This document shows, in pieces, positions 36,354-47,364 of a stretch of 64,000 bases of DNA (the stretch's first letter is position 1; each line of letters begins with the position of its first letter). A program made the position numbers and the translations under genes. The notes under the pieces are model-generated. The model did not search any database, was not told the DNA's origin, and saw nothing but the letters and a program-made list of their open reading frames with translations. The DNA lies in contig JAEVLN010000002.1 in the NCBI GenBank assembly GCA_018350325.1, positions 1,122,162-1,186,161 on the forward strand, in the 5' to 3' direction. The stretch comes from Globodera rostochiensis (lineage: Eukaryota; Nematoda; Chromadorea; Rhabditida; Heteroderidae).

Positions 36354-36942
36354 TTTTGAAAATTAGTGATCTTGGTAAGATTATTGCATTTTTCTTAAGA
36401 AATTTCGAAAAAAATGGTGAAATAGGCAAAAAATCGTATATCTAAAATAGGTGTATTTACATAAAGATTTTTGTTTTTAATAAAAAGCATAATTTAAATT
36501 TTGATTTTGCTTTTCTTTTTGTTAATTAAATCTGTGGTCGATCAAGGTGGACAGCAAACGGATCCGTATTGTAAATTATCTTAAAGATAAATAAATTCAA
36601 AACTAAAATCTAATAAACCATAATAAATTTTATTTAACAAAAAAAACAATAAAATAAACAGAATTATTTTAAACAAAAAAACAGGTGTTTTATACACCAA
36701 ATTATTTTTAAGATATAGAATATAATTTAATTAAAAGCATTTTTATGTGCAGTAATCAGCGATAAATACAAACTCAAAAGCATTCAAAAAAAATAAAGTT
36801 TTAAACATTCAAATTAGTAATGTTTTTTTTAAATTTAACTCTGAATTCAGCTAATATGATCAAGCGACAAATGGCCGGAAGTTGGTTTAATGTAAATCGC
36901 ACTGTAAAGAATGAAAATGGTTTCAACATTTTATTCATAAAC
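36354..36942 (-). repeat. Inverted duplication, right arm, outer segment
   Basis: Reverse complement of 16923-17490, including GGACAGCAAACGGATCCGTA and the outer edge at ATGGTTTCAACATTTTATTC. It ends about 250 bp before the Tigger-type transposon. Confidence 0.8.
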
Positions 36943-37205
36943 CATATAGTCAAAAAAAATATTAAAATTCACGTTTTTTTAACAATTTATTAGTAGTTTT
37001 ATTTAAAACAACTTTTTGACAAAAATAGGACGAAAAGTTGACCATTATGGTGATAATTTGAAACAAAAAGTTTGTCTATTAGTCTTAAATAAACAATATG
37101 ACCAAACTGGAACATTTTTAATTTTGCGCAATAGTGCTACGCGAATCTACATGTACATCATTGACTATTTCGGTCACTAAATTCACTTACCGTATATGCT
37201 CTTGT

Positions 37206-37281
37206 AATTCCACACTCTCTGATAATTCCACACTCTCTAATAATTCCGCACTTTCTGAGGAGGTTGAAAAATAATTCCACA
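37206..37281 (+). repeat. Subterminal 76-bp direct repeat, left
   Basis: Made of AATTCCACACTCTCT units followed by AGGAGGTTGAAAAATAATTC. It matches 39371-39446 with a single mismatch (GCACTTTC here, GCCCTTTC there), in the same orientation. Further AATTCC units continue to about 37330 on this side only. Such repeats are plausible transposase-binding sites (inference). Confidence 0.9.
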
Positions 37282-37412
37282 CTCTCTAATAATTCCGCAC
37301 TTCCTGCCTCTCTAATAATTCCCCACCTCTTAATGATTTGATTCCAATTTTATCATTGAGTAAAATTTGACGAGATGTAACGGGAAAGGAATAATGATAA
37401 AACTATGATGTT

Positions 37413-39270
37413 CTAAATTTGAAAAAATAATTCATCGTCATCGCCAACACCACCAAGCTCCACATCATTCTCATCTTCTGACAAGCCCGCTTCTTCGACA
37501 TCATTTCGTCCGTCCTTCATCGTCTTTTTGCCTCTGAACTCACGAAGAAGTTCAATTCCTCGTGCTCCAATTGATCCATCCGGCTTGAAGCAGTTGATGC
37601 GATCGTCCCCATATCCGTCGCTCGTCGTGGCGAGACCACACACTTTATTGTACATTGATATGGTTCAAATAAGAAAGTGTGCAAACCTTCAAAGGATTTG
37701 ATGATCATCTCCTTGGACAGCTCCTGCCATGATCGATCCACCCAGTCGAGAACGACTTCCAACGCCGGAGCCTTCGGGTTTCCAGCAGCGGTGTACTCCT
37801 GCCTGTCGCCATTTGTGATCCACAAACTGTAGTAGTGTCGGATCCGCTCCTTAAAAGGTTTGTTCCAGCAAACGTCGGGTGCCTGCAGAATAAGATGAAA
37901 TTTATTTCAAAGCGAAAAAAATTACATGAATAAATTTGGTGCAGCCGCCTGGAATGTACGCCGCTTCAACGCCCAGCTCCTTCAAAACCTTTGTAGTACC
38001 CGCGCTTTTGTGACTCCCGAATGCATCCCACACGAGCAAACGCTTTCCGCCGAACAGCTTCAGCCCGATGATTTTGTGCAGGTAGTCCTCCGTTGTGCCG
38101 TCATTCATCCAGGTTGAACCAGCGAAGTTGATGCTCAACTTCCCTCTGAACTGCTCAACAATCTTCGGCAGTGGGCGTTTTCTGTTGACGAGCACATATG
38201 GCGCCAGCTTTCTTCCATCATTGCGGGCTGTCAGACAGACAGTGACACGCATTTTCTCGTGCCCAGTTGTCACGACCATCACCTAATGCAAAAAATGGGT
38301 TTCTTTAAAAAAGTTGAGTTTACTTCTTTTGCTCCCTTCGTCTCAATGCATCTGTTGTCAGGGCAGTCGAACCACACTGCGGTTTCGTCCATGGCATAAA
38401 TGCCAGAGAAATTGATATTTTGGCGTCGTTGTTCCACGTAGATGATGAACTTGGCTACCGCTTCTGCGTAGTTTGCTGGTGGTTTCTGGCCGGCCGTTGT
38501 TCTTCGGCGCAAAACAAAGTCGTGCCTCTTGAGAAACTTTCCCAACCATCCGTCGGAGACCTTGTTTAAAATTAAATTGAGTTAAAGGTTTGAATTCCTT
38601 ACCTTAATGTCAGTGTCGACGAACAGTGCAGCCGCCTTGTTCTTGATGATGCTTCTGGTCACGGGCTTTTTGTTCAGCCGCATTTCTTTGATCCAGTCGG
38701 CCAGTGTGGTGTCGATGTTCAGATGCTGAACTGCGCGTCCTCCTCCATCGAGTCGTTTGCGTTTTCCCCCACCTGAGTTCCTAAAAATATTTACTGTACG
38801 AATAGCACAAAATAAGAGAACAGTTACATTTGCTGTTTTAGTTTGTCTTCTTGCTTCATCCATAGCTGAATTGACTTTCTGTTGACGCGGAACTTCTTTG
38901 CTGCTGACTTGATTGAATTCTTCCACGCCCATTCAATTGCGTCCAGTTTCTTCGTTGCATCGTTGTGTCGGTAGCGTTTTCGATCAACTAGTATGCCATC
39001 GTCGTCATCGTGTAGTTGAGGCTCGTCCTCATCTTTTTCACCCACGTTCTGATCGCTAAAATAACTTCTTAATTAATTTTCAATAACAATAGGTCGGTAC
39101 TTTGCGGCAATTCCGGACTCCTTATTCTTGCAGATGAAGCAGACTACTTGAGCGCCGTAGCCTTCTTCATCAGCTGCATCACCACAAATTGCGTGGCATG
39201 GCATCTTGCAGCTGGAGCATTGGTGACTTCCTTGATATTTAAGTTTGCAGACACAACAAATTGAATCCAT
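37413..39270 (-). CDS. Pogo/Tigger-type transposase, 7 exons, 531 aa
   Basis: Exons in order: 39270-39101, 39055-38828, 38780-38603, 38560-38324, 38282-37926, 37882-37687, 37642-37413; the summed length of 1596 bp is divisible by three and all six junctions are in phase with GT-AG introns of 41-47 bp. Residues 5-47 form a C2-C2-HC-C2 zinc finger of PHD/RING type (C5, C8, C18, C21, H26, C29, C44, C47). Residues about 85-133 are a first helix-turn-helix (AAKKFRVNRKSIQLWMKQ) and 147-214 a second, CENP-B/Tc5-like, ending FLKRHDFVLRRRTT. The DDE_1 domain holds D250 (MDETAVWFD), D357 (LLVWDAFGSH) and D393 (APDVCWNKPFK), with 35 residues between the last two. The C-terminus is acidic (GLSEDENDVELG). 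It cuts and pastes the element in the nucleus. No broken codon is seen. Confidence 0.88.
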
Positions 39271-39370
39271 GTTAAAACTGATGGGTTGAAATGAGTGAAG
39301 TATTGAAATTGGGTGAAATGAAGGTAAATTTCATGAAAGAAAGAACATATCGCCAAACAGTTTGAAAAAT

Positions 39371-39446
39371 AATTCCACACTCTCTGATAATTCCACACTC
39401 TCTAATAATTCCGCCCTTTCTGAGGAGGTTGAAAAATAATTCCACA
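39371..39446 (+). repeat. Subterminal 76-bp direct repeat, right
   Basis: Right-hand copy of the AATTCCACACTCTCT block, same orientation as 37206-37281 with one mismatch, lying between the transposase start and the right terminal inverted repeat. It may overlap the promoter, since the predicted start codon is only about 100 bp away. Confidence 0.9.
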
Positions 39447-39473
39447 TGTGGAATTACAAGAGCATATACGGTA

Positions 39474-39946
39474 ATCCGACCCCGGTTAAAGAAGTTTACT
39501 TGCATCAAATAATACAAAGTTTCGTAAATTAAAAAAAACATTTTATTTAAATATATTGGATACAGTGTCCTGCAAAACTTTTGAAACAAATACCAAAAAA
39601 AAATGTACAAAATTAATGGAGAAATTCAACTTTCTAAAAAATTGATATGATACCACAAAATAAATTACATTAAAAATCTTTTAAATAAAATACAAAAATT
39701 GATTAATTATTGCATTCATCAAATATAATATATGCCAGACCAAAAAATAACTAATGCATCGAGTAATATCAAAAATAAAGACGTTCAACATATAAACCAA
39801 TGAATTTTGGATTAATTAATTTTGCATCTAATCTAAAATTCGCAACTAAATTAACTTATTTGTTAGCTTTATTAATGCCGCAATTAATTTACACGAATAA
39901 AACAATATTGTTAGGTATGGTAATATTTAATGAATTCACATTCGGT
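39474..39946. other. AT-rich DNA, no gene recognised
   Basis: Flank of the transposon. A minus frame at 39272-39610 spans the transposon end and its AT-rich flank and is not a gene. Confidence 0.45.
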
Positions 39947-42900
39947 CGCAGCCTTTTTATTTCATTCTTAATTTAAAAAAACTTTCATAAAAAACCTCAT
40001 CGAATTTTAAAAACAAAACATTAAATGTTTATTAAAGTAACCATAAAAACCGAGTAATACTGAAAACTGGAAAAAGAAAATAATTTATTTGTTAAACAAG
40101 TAATTTTTTCTACCAGAAGTTCAACTGTTTTCACTACACTATCAACCATGATATGCATATTTAAATTTTCAATATTGAAAAATAAATAATTTGAAACATA
40201 ATTATCTTGAAAAAAAATTGTAAGCTATGAAATAAAGTTAAGAAAAACTGAAATCAAAAAATTACTCATAAATACTAAATGGTAATTAATTAATTAAGAG
40301 AAAATATTAAAAGGCTATCTTTACTAAAGGCTTGCATGATTATTGCTATTCCTAATAACTAAATTAAAAGTTTTAATATATTTAGAAAAATTCTAAAAAA
40401 ATAATTAAAAATGAATAAAGTGTTTGGTCTATTTCAAAAACTTTTACAGAAAATTTAAAAAATTATTTTATTTATTCAACATTTTTAAAAACTAAATTTA
40501 AAAAAGTATTTTGTACAAAAATTTAAATAAATTTATTTAAATATATTGCAAAAAGAAAAAAGAAATTAAATGTTAAATAAATTCAAAAATAAAATTTGCA
40601 ATAAAGAACTTTAAAAAGCCATAGATAAAAATTAAAAACAGGTGCAACTACCATATATCCATCTTTTTTATCGATTGATTTCCCCCACATGATAAAGGCA
40701 CTAATATATCAACATTCTGTAAATCACTCTAAAGAAAAGTTTTTTTTTCTTTTTTTTCTAATTTTTATAATTGTAGAACCAAAATTATGAGGATCCTCTA
40801 TACTGTCCAAAATTAAAAAAAAACTATACTTATTAAATGGTTTTTTATCTAATAAATCTTTTAAAGAGCTGTATTTATACTTTTTAATAATAACAACAAA
40901 CACTTGATATTAATGGTTTAAATTATTTTAAAATTGCTGAATATTAAAGGTTAAACTGCAAAATAATAACAACGAATTAATTAAATACAAAATTCTTGGA
41001 TTAATAAAAAGACCGGCGAAGCAAAATTTGATAAAAATAAAAAAGCAAATAAATAAACACAAATCAATACACTTTAAATCAATATATCGTAAAATAATGT
41101 TACTAAAGTTTAGGGCAACTGTTAACAAAAAAAACTAGAAACGTCGATGCAATCAAGAGAAAAGTGCTAATTTTAGTTGCCATTGAAATTAATAGAACAA
41201 TTTAAATTAATTAAATCCCTAAACCAAGACAAGACCGATCGAATATGAGGATCCACGTGTCGAGACTCACACGAGGTCCCTGCTTTAAACACATTTAAAT
41301 CGTTTGAATTTAACTAAAAATAAAGAAAATTAATGAAAATAATAAATGTTAAAATGATAAACACAGTTAAATGATTAAGAAAACGAAAGAAGTCATTAAT
41401 AAAAACTCAAAGACCGGGCAAATAATTTATTTTGTATGTTAGCTTTTCTTGACTAAAATAAAAATTACAAAATGATTTTCATAACGAATGTTGACGCGTG
41501 CGTGGGTGTTCTCCCATTGTAAGCAAAGCCTCCGCACGTATCAAAATGATACTGCCGGAGATATTGGAGACTTTCGAGCCCATTGTTTCATTATGCTGTA
41601 TCACAAAGTGTAAGCAGAAGCTAACTTTATAATGCATAAAAAATATAAATTTGAGGCATGAGAGCATTGCTGCTAATTTAAATGTTAGGTATCTAACACA
41701 TGATCAATCTAAAAGTATTATATTCAACACAATATAATTTAAAACATATTTGGACTAGCGGCAATTTAATTTTTAAATAAATGATGTAATATAAGATTAA
41801 TTTTTTTATGAAATAGCGGCATTTATTAAAGTATTATTTGGAAAACAATTTTAATATTTAATTTTATATTTTCATATTTAAAATCATCATTAAGATCTAA
41901 TTTCATTACCGCTACACATCGTTGGAACTATTTAAAAGAAAATTGTCAAAGGTATCAAAAAATTAATTAAAAAAATGTACCATGTTGCTGTCCATACGAC
42001 GTCAGTTTGATATCTCGCATAATTCAAGCAGAAACTTCTCTGCATGTGAATCTGATTCAAGCCTTAATAATTTTCAATTAAGTAATTATTTTAATGATTT
42101 TGAAAATCGAAACCTAATTGCAATTAAATACTAGAGATTCTTTATTGTTGAGTATTCATGCAAGAACACGCATGTTAAGATATTTAAATAATCTATAAAA
42201 GATAATATATTACTAAAAAACCCAATAAAAAGATGTATTTTTAAAATTATGCTGTTTACAGATAACATTAAATAAACGTAAAATAACCTATATTTTTATT
42301 GTTTTTACAACAAAAAAAAATAAATGAAACCAATTTAAATATTTTATTAAATATAACATGTATAAAATAAAAGATGAGATCTAATGTAAAAAATTAGATG
42401 TTAAAAACGTATAAAATAAAATATTTAATTATTAGTCATTATCAAATAACCCGATAAAAGCGAATATTATCAGATTTAATTCTCTTAAACAATTTATTAA
42501 ATCCATAAAATATTTAATCGTTTTTAAAAATTGCGTATTATTTTTGCAAAACAGAATTTATTTTGAAATAAAAATGCACAATATAATTAAATACATATTT
42601 TGACTAGCGGAAACGCATAAATTTTCTTACAAACCGAGTAAAGTGTTAAATCTATATTTTTAAATATAATAAATAAATCCATTAAAGCAAAATGCTAAAT
42701 TTAAACTTTTACAAAGAACTTATAAAATAATTAATTATATTATATTGCAATTGATATAGAAAGAAATCAGGCAGTAAGCTGTCCGACGTAAAATCAACTG
42801 GAACATAATTCACTCGAAAAATTAATTAATCGTCTTGGAAAAATTTAGTTGAGGCATAAAGAAATAAATTATATTTTTTGGCGAAAAGCACAAAAAGTAA

Positions 42901-43485
42901 ATTTAATGATAATAATTTATGCATAAAAATTGGGTGAGCTTTTGAATTGTTATGAATTGTATGGAATGTATTGGAATAATTAGTTCAATGAAATTATTAA
43001 GATAGGATTAAACTTGATAAATGAACAAAATCAAAATTTGTATTGTTTGGTTCTGAACATTTATTTTAGTTTATGTAATTAAAGAATTTCTTATAATTCA
43101 AAATCAAATAAAGTATACTGAATTTTACCAATTTAGTAATGTTTAAGTTAATTTTTATATTAAAAATCTTGTTTTAAAACAGTTTATATAAAATTAAAAA
43201 ACAATAAAAAAAAACAAAGTAAATCTTTGGTGTAAATTAACGAATAAAAGTGTGCTAACAATAAATAAATGATACATTTTAAACTGCAGGTTTGAGATTA
43301 TACTAAAAAAAATAATAATGAGCTTTTGAAATGTTTTATACTAACAACAGATCATATTCGATAATCTCATTTTCGATAAATTACCCATGTATGGAATAAC
43401 CACCATTTTGATATCATAAAAATTAACTTAATTATGTAATTTTTTATTAAAACAAAAGCCTACGGAAAATAATAAATCAAAACGA
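39947..43485 (+). repeat. Direct duplication, copy B (3.5 kb)
   Basis: Matches 46535-49946 in the same orientation with an offset of about 6.59 kb and very few differences. The first 830 bp are also the right part of block A (30840-31669). It holds the RlmB-like fragment, a GC-richer islet at 41221-41282 (CACGTGTCGAGACTCACACG), another at 41490-41605 (open on the minus strand: ETMGSKVSNISGSIILIRAE), and otherwise AT-rich DNA. About 150 bp near 43195-43350 are missing from copy C. Confidence 0.93.
40775..40903 (-). pseudogene. RlmB/TrmH-like rRNA methyltransferase fragment, copy B
   Basis: Same fragment as at 47364-47492, with the same truncation at the edge of the shared block. See that entry for the motif evidence. 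Copy B shows no additional preserved coding sequence. Confidence 0.45.
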
Positions 43486-45022
43486 CATTAAATACAAAGA
43501 ATTTTAATTTAAATAAAATGTATGGTCTTGCTAGTAATTTTTGCCGGCAAGATGTGTGTGAACAGATTTTAAATTTTGCCAATACGAACATCGAGCAGTG
43601 CGACCAATAAAAACTATAAAAGGAATAAATAAATAAAATCTTTACAAAATTGTCACAAAATAATAAATAACAATGGAGTTTTTAGAAAATAAACTAAGCT
43701 TTTATTTGTTTTGCTATATAAAAAAATCAAACAATCAAAGAAAAAAATCAAATTCAACCGTATAAAAATACGCTAACCCGAAAGAGGCGTAAAGAAGAGA
43801 GCGCAGATGAACAGTATGGAATCAGGCAATGGACAAAACAACAAGGATTTTACTTTGGTCGCGAAATTTTCTGTAATTTAATTTTCTATGCCGATTATTA
43901 CATGATTTTTTTACATTTTATTTCAAATACTTATTTTTTAAAATTAAACCTATTAATAAGCATATAAATAATGTATCATATGTTCACGGCTGCATAAGTG
44001 CTGTGAACTTCTATACTTTCAATTCAGTACAACGATTCAAATTACAAATATTCATTTAAATATATTAAAAATATCCCAAATTTGTGAATCAAAAAAAAAT
44101 CTTATTCTTTGGATTAAAAAGTCAATCAGAAAACATATGGAGATCATTAGTATAAAACCGTATCTAAAAATTAAACTAATTCAACGATAACTTTTTTACG
44201 AAATAAATATAATAATAGAATCGCTGCTTTATATCACAATTTGAAATTGACTAAAAAAATCCTCTTATTTACACCATTATGTTTCTAATGTTTTTATGCA
44301 TTTACTAAAATTGAATGCGTTGAAACATCACTCCTTTAAGGACATCGCGCTGATGCAAAGCAATAAAATTTTATGATAAGTAAGAATGTCTTAAACACAT
44401 GCTTAAGAATTAAAAATCAAAAGGAAAAATTAATGCAAACAAAAAGAAGATTAAATGTTAATTTGCCAAAATATATTATTTCATTAAAATAAAAAAATTA
44501 TCAAGAAATATAAAGTTGCTTTTGCATTTTATTTGAAAAAGAAGACCTGGTCCACAAACTGATGGCGACTTATCAAAATATTAAATACAATTTATACTCA
44601 AAATTAGGAGAAGTTTAGACCGTGTAAAGTTATAATGTAACAGACACAACCACTCTGATTGGTCTTGGAGTCCGCATCAAGAAAAAGAGGAATACGCATC
44701 ACAAGATTCACAATATGCACAGGATTACGCATCTCTAGCCTTAATTTATTTGATTTTGCTAAAATGAAAATGCACTGATAGAAAGGAACAAATATTTTAA
44801 TTACCAACGAGGGACTTTAAATAATCAATCTAATTTGTAAATGCTGTTGATTAAATGTAAAATTAAATATTATAAATCATATTTAAATTTTATTTGAAGT
44901 TCATTCCTTATAGTTTATCTAAATTGCAAAAAATCATGTATAAAAATATATTTACCAATAATCAAATAATTTTAATAAAGAATCACATATTAAAAAAAGC
45001 AATATATATTAACAAAAACGGC
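43486..45022. other. AT-rich DNA between the two direct copies
   Basis: Besides the open frame at 43722-43967, a GC-richer patch at 44600-44740 is open on both strands (minus: KLRLEMRNPVHIVNLVMRIP; + strand: TLIGLGVRIKKKRNTHHKIH), and CGCATC recurs three times in it. No gene can be chosen. Confidence 0.35.
43722..43967 (+). CDS. Hypothetical ORF, 81 codons without early ATG
   Basis: A stop-to-stop + strand frame with no ATG until codon 61. The middle is basic and polar (TRKRRKEESADEQYGIRQWT, then KQQGFYFGREIF) and encoded by GC-richer DNA at 43780-43870; the end is hydrophobic and AT-driven. If real, it is an internal exon, since AG acceptors precede the GC-richer part. No family is recognised. 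Confidence 0.28.
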   Translation, partial: KNQTIKEKNQIQPYKNTLTRKRRKEESADEQYGIRQWTKQQGFYFGREIFCNLIFYADYYMIFLHFISNTYFLKLNLLISI

Positions 45023-45571
45023 ATTGTTACCAAGGATGGGCAAAATTTCGGATTCGGATTTCGGAATTTGGGAAAATTTTGGATTTTGCATCTCTAAGAA
45101 TGGGATTTTTGAGGATGGTAACAGTGTGGTGTTGGTGTAGTGGTGGGTGGTTGGTTAGTTGACGTTTTAGTGTGGGTTCAGGTCCCGGACTGTGTTAATG
45201 ATTTTTTCTTACATTCTCTGAACATTTACGGTCGAATAAACAATTCCAAAAATTTTTTTCAATTTCCCATTTTTAAAAATATTTTTGTTGACAATTCACA
45301 AGTATTTATAACTTTGTTCAAAGTTGAGTGATCGTAAATTACTTTACAAATTAGTGCCATAAAATGCAAAAAAAGCCAATTTTCTTAACGAGATTCGTAA
45401 AATTTAGACGAGAGGAATTGAATGGTAACAATTATTGCATATCGGAGTGAAGCACAGATAGAAAAAACCTTTTTTTTAATCGGAAATTCCTTTCGGATTT
45501 TTGGTTTTCCGAAATTTCGGAATTTGGATTTCGGATTTTATTTTCCGATTTTGCCCAGCCCTGATTGTTAT
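45023..45571. mobile_element. Non-autonomous hAT element (533 bp) with target duplication
   Basis: The element runs 45031-45563. The left end is CAAGGATGGGCAAAATTTCG and the right end, read inward, is CAGGGCTGGGCAAAATCGG, typical of hAT termini. It is flanked by 8-bp copies ATTGTTAC (45023) and ATTGTTAT (45564), seven of eight identical. Subterminal regions carry repeated TCGGATTT / CGGAATT motifs in inverted orientation. No transposase is encoded; the 63-71 codon frames inside are chance. The middle holds an RNA polymerase III-like promoter (45133-45187). Confidence 0.88.
45133..45187 (+). promoter_or_regulatory. tRNA-like pol III A and B boxes inside hAT element
   Basis: TGGTGTAGTGG at 45133-45143 fits an A box and GGGTTCAGGTCCCG at 45174-45187 fits a B box with its T-arm stem, at a spacing normal for tRNA genes. 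The cloverleaf as a whole is not good, so this would be a tRNA-derived (SINE-like) fragment rather than a working tRNA. Weighed on motif match only. Confidence 0.4.
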
Positions 45572-45633
45572 CATGAGTTCTTAGCGTATTTAAATTTTAT
45601 TATAGTTTTAATGCTCTCAAAAATTAAAATTTA

Positions 45634-45764
45634 TTAAAAAAGCGGGAAATTAATCTTTCCAATTATGTAGAAGGCGCTAGAGCGACAGAGGGCGTCGACT
45701 TGTTTTGGGCGAGCTTTATTGGCCTCCGGAAAAGAGACCCCTTCCGGGAAGAAATTCCCGATTT
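45634..45764 (-). CDS. Candidate terminal exon, 42 codons
   Basis: On the minus strand an acceptor CGATTCTAAG is followed by IGNFFPEGVSFPEANKARPK and QVDALCRSSAFYIIGKINFP, then LF-stop. The islet at 45665-45760 is GC-rich and the peptide balanced. The + strand is open over about 32 codons as well. It lies just right of the 533-bp hAT element. No family is recognised. Confidence 0.3.
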
Positions 45765-45910
45765 CTTAGAATCGATTGAATTAAATTATTTAAGAACTGA
45801 TTAAAAAATTTTGAAACAAAATGATAGAAAACGTTTAAATTATTTATTAAAATAAAGAATTTATGAACCATTAAACTAGAGTATTTTTAACAATCCACTG
45901 GAAAAATAAT

Positions 45911-47364
45911 TCAAATATAAAATAAAGCTATAAATTTAATAAAATTTCATTTGAAATTTATTTAACGAAAAACTTGTTTCACCGTATGAGAGAAACTGAA
46001 GCGAACATCGCCTAAAAAACATAATAAAATCTTAAACCCATAAAATAAAAAATCTTTTTAATAAGAAAATAACGGAAAGAAAACCACTTCAAAAAAATTA
46101 ATATCCTTCACAGCCAAAAAGACATCATAAACAATTTTAATTTAGATAAATTAAATAACCAATTTAATTGACATAAAAAATAAATAATTAATACTGTGTG
46201 ATTGAATTCGGCAATTCATATTCTAATATTGATTCTTAAAAACTATCTCATCTAAAAAAATTAGTCAATATTGATATTTCATATATATTTGTTTATTTAA
46301 ACTGATACATTGAAATTCTCTATATTTTTATACTTATAATATTAAAGATAATTAACAGATCACTCATCTCTTAGCAGAACAATCTGAAAGTATTTTATTT
46401 ATGAATCATAATAATTAATACACATTCGCGTGAAAAAATATACAAGGGACCGATAGACATGGTCATCTCCCGCCGCCCTCTCATCAGGGGTGCAGAGGAC
46501 GTTTTGGCTACGTTCCGTGGCGACAGGGGCACTTCGCAGCCTTTTTATTTGATTCTTAATTTAAATAAACTTTCATAAAAAACCCATCGAATTTTAAAAA
46601 CAAAACATTAAATGTTTATTAAAGTAACCATAAAAACCGAGTAATACTGAAAACTGGAAAAAGAAAATAATTTATTTGTTAAACAAGTAATTTTTTCTAC
46701 CAGAAGTAAAAATCAACTGTTTTTACTACACTATCAACCATGATATGCATATTTAAATTTTCAATATTGAAAAATAAATAATTTGAAACATAATTATCTT
46801 GAAAAAAAATTGTAAGCCATGAAATAAAGTTAAGAAAAACTGAAACCAAAAAATTACGCATAAATACTAAATGGTAATTAATTAAGAGAAAATATTAAAA
46901 GGCTATCTTTACTAAAGGCTTGCATGATTATTGCTATTCCTAATAACTAAATTAAAAGTTTTAATATATTTAGAAAAATTCTAAAAAAATAATTAAAAAT
47001 GAATAAAGTGTTTGGTCTATTTCAAAAACTTTTACAGAAAATTTAAAAAATTATTTTATTTATTCAACATTTTTAAAAACTAAATTTAAAAAAGTATTTT
47101 GTACAAAAATTTAAATAAATTTATTTAAATATATTGCAAAAAGAAAAAAGAAATTAAATGTTAAATAAATTCAAAAATAAAATTTGCAATAAAGAACTTT
47201 AAAAAGCCATAGATAAAAATTAAAAACAGGTGCAACTACCATATATCCATCTTTTTTATCGATTGATTTCCCCCACATGATAAAGGCACTAATATATCAA
47301 CATTCTGTAAATCACTCTAAAGAAAATGTTTTTTTTTCTTTTTTTTCTAATTTTTATAATTGTA
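45911..47364 (+). repeat. Shared block, copy C (1.45 kb)
   Basis: Nearly identical to block A (30202-31669), with small indels such as a 13-base gap near 46045. Its right end at TTTTATAATTGTA runs straight into the RlmB-like fragment. From 46535 it is also part of the direct duplication. Confidence 0.9.
46405..46578 (+). CDS. Hypothetical ORF (57 codons), copy C
   Basis: Copy of the frame at 30710-30883 (DMVISRRPLIRGAEDVLATF), unchanged in length. Uncertain for the same reasons. Confidence 0.28.
   Translation: MIIINTHSREKIYKGPIDMVISRRPLIRGAEDVLATFRGDRGTSQPFYLILNLNKLS

Larger units (their letters stand above)
37188..39473 (-). mobile_element. Complete pogo/Tigger-type transposon with TA target duplication
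   Basis: The element proper is 37190-39471 (2282 bp). The ends are perfect 25-bp inverted repeats, 37190-37214 and 39447-39471, beginning CCGTATATGCTCTTGTAATT. Both ends are flanked by TA (37188-37189 and 39472-39473), the Tc1/mariner/pogo target duplication. Next to the repeats is a 76-bp block present in the same orientation at both ends. The transposase gene lies between on the minus strand. The GC content is far above the host DNA, and the perfect ends and unbroken gene point to a recent insertion, possibly by horizontal transfer. Confidence 0.93.

Noticed and set aside
37517..38549. Overlapping open frames on both strands across the transposon (for example 37926-38117 and 38095-38286 on +, 38358-38549 on -)
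   Set aside because: They are shadows of the spliced minus-strand transposase exons; GC-richer coding DNA leaves several frames open.
39144..39610. Minus-strand frames 39144-39398 and 39272-39610
   Set aside because: The first overlaps exon 1 in another frame and the second spans the transposon end and its flank; composition is AT-driven or repeat-derived.
40928..41128. 66-codon minus frame, also present at 47517-47717
   Set aside because: Present twice only because of the direct duplication; composition (I, L, F, C-rich) is that of AT-rich DNA.
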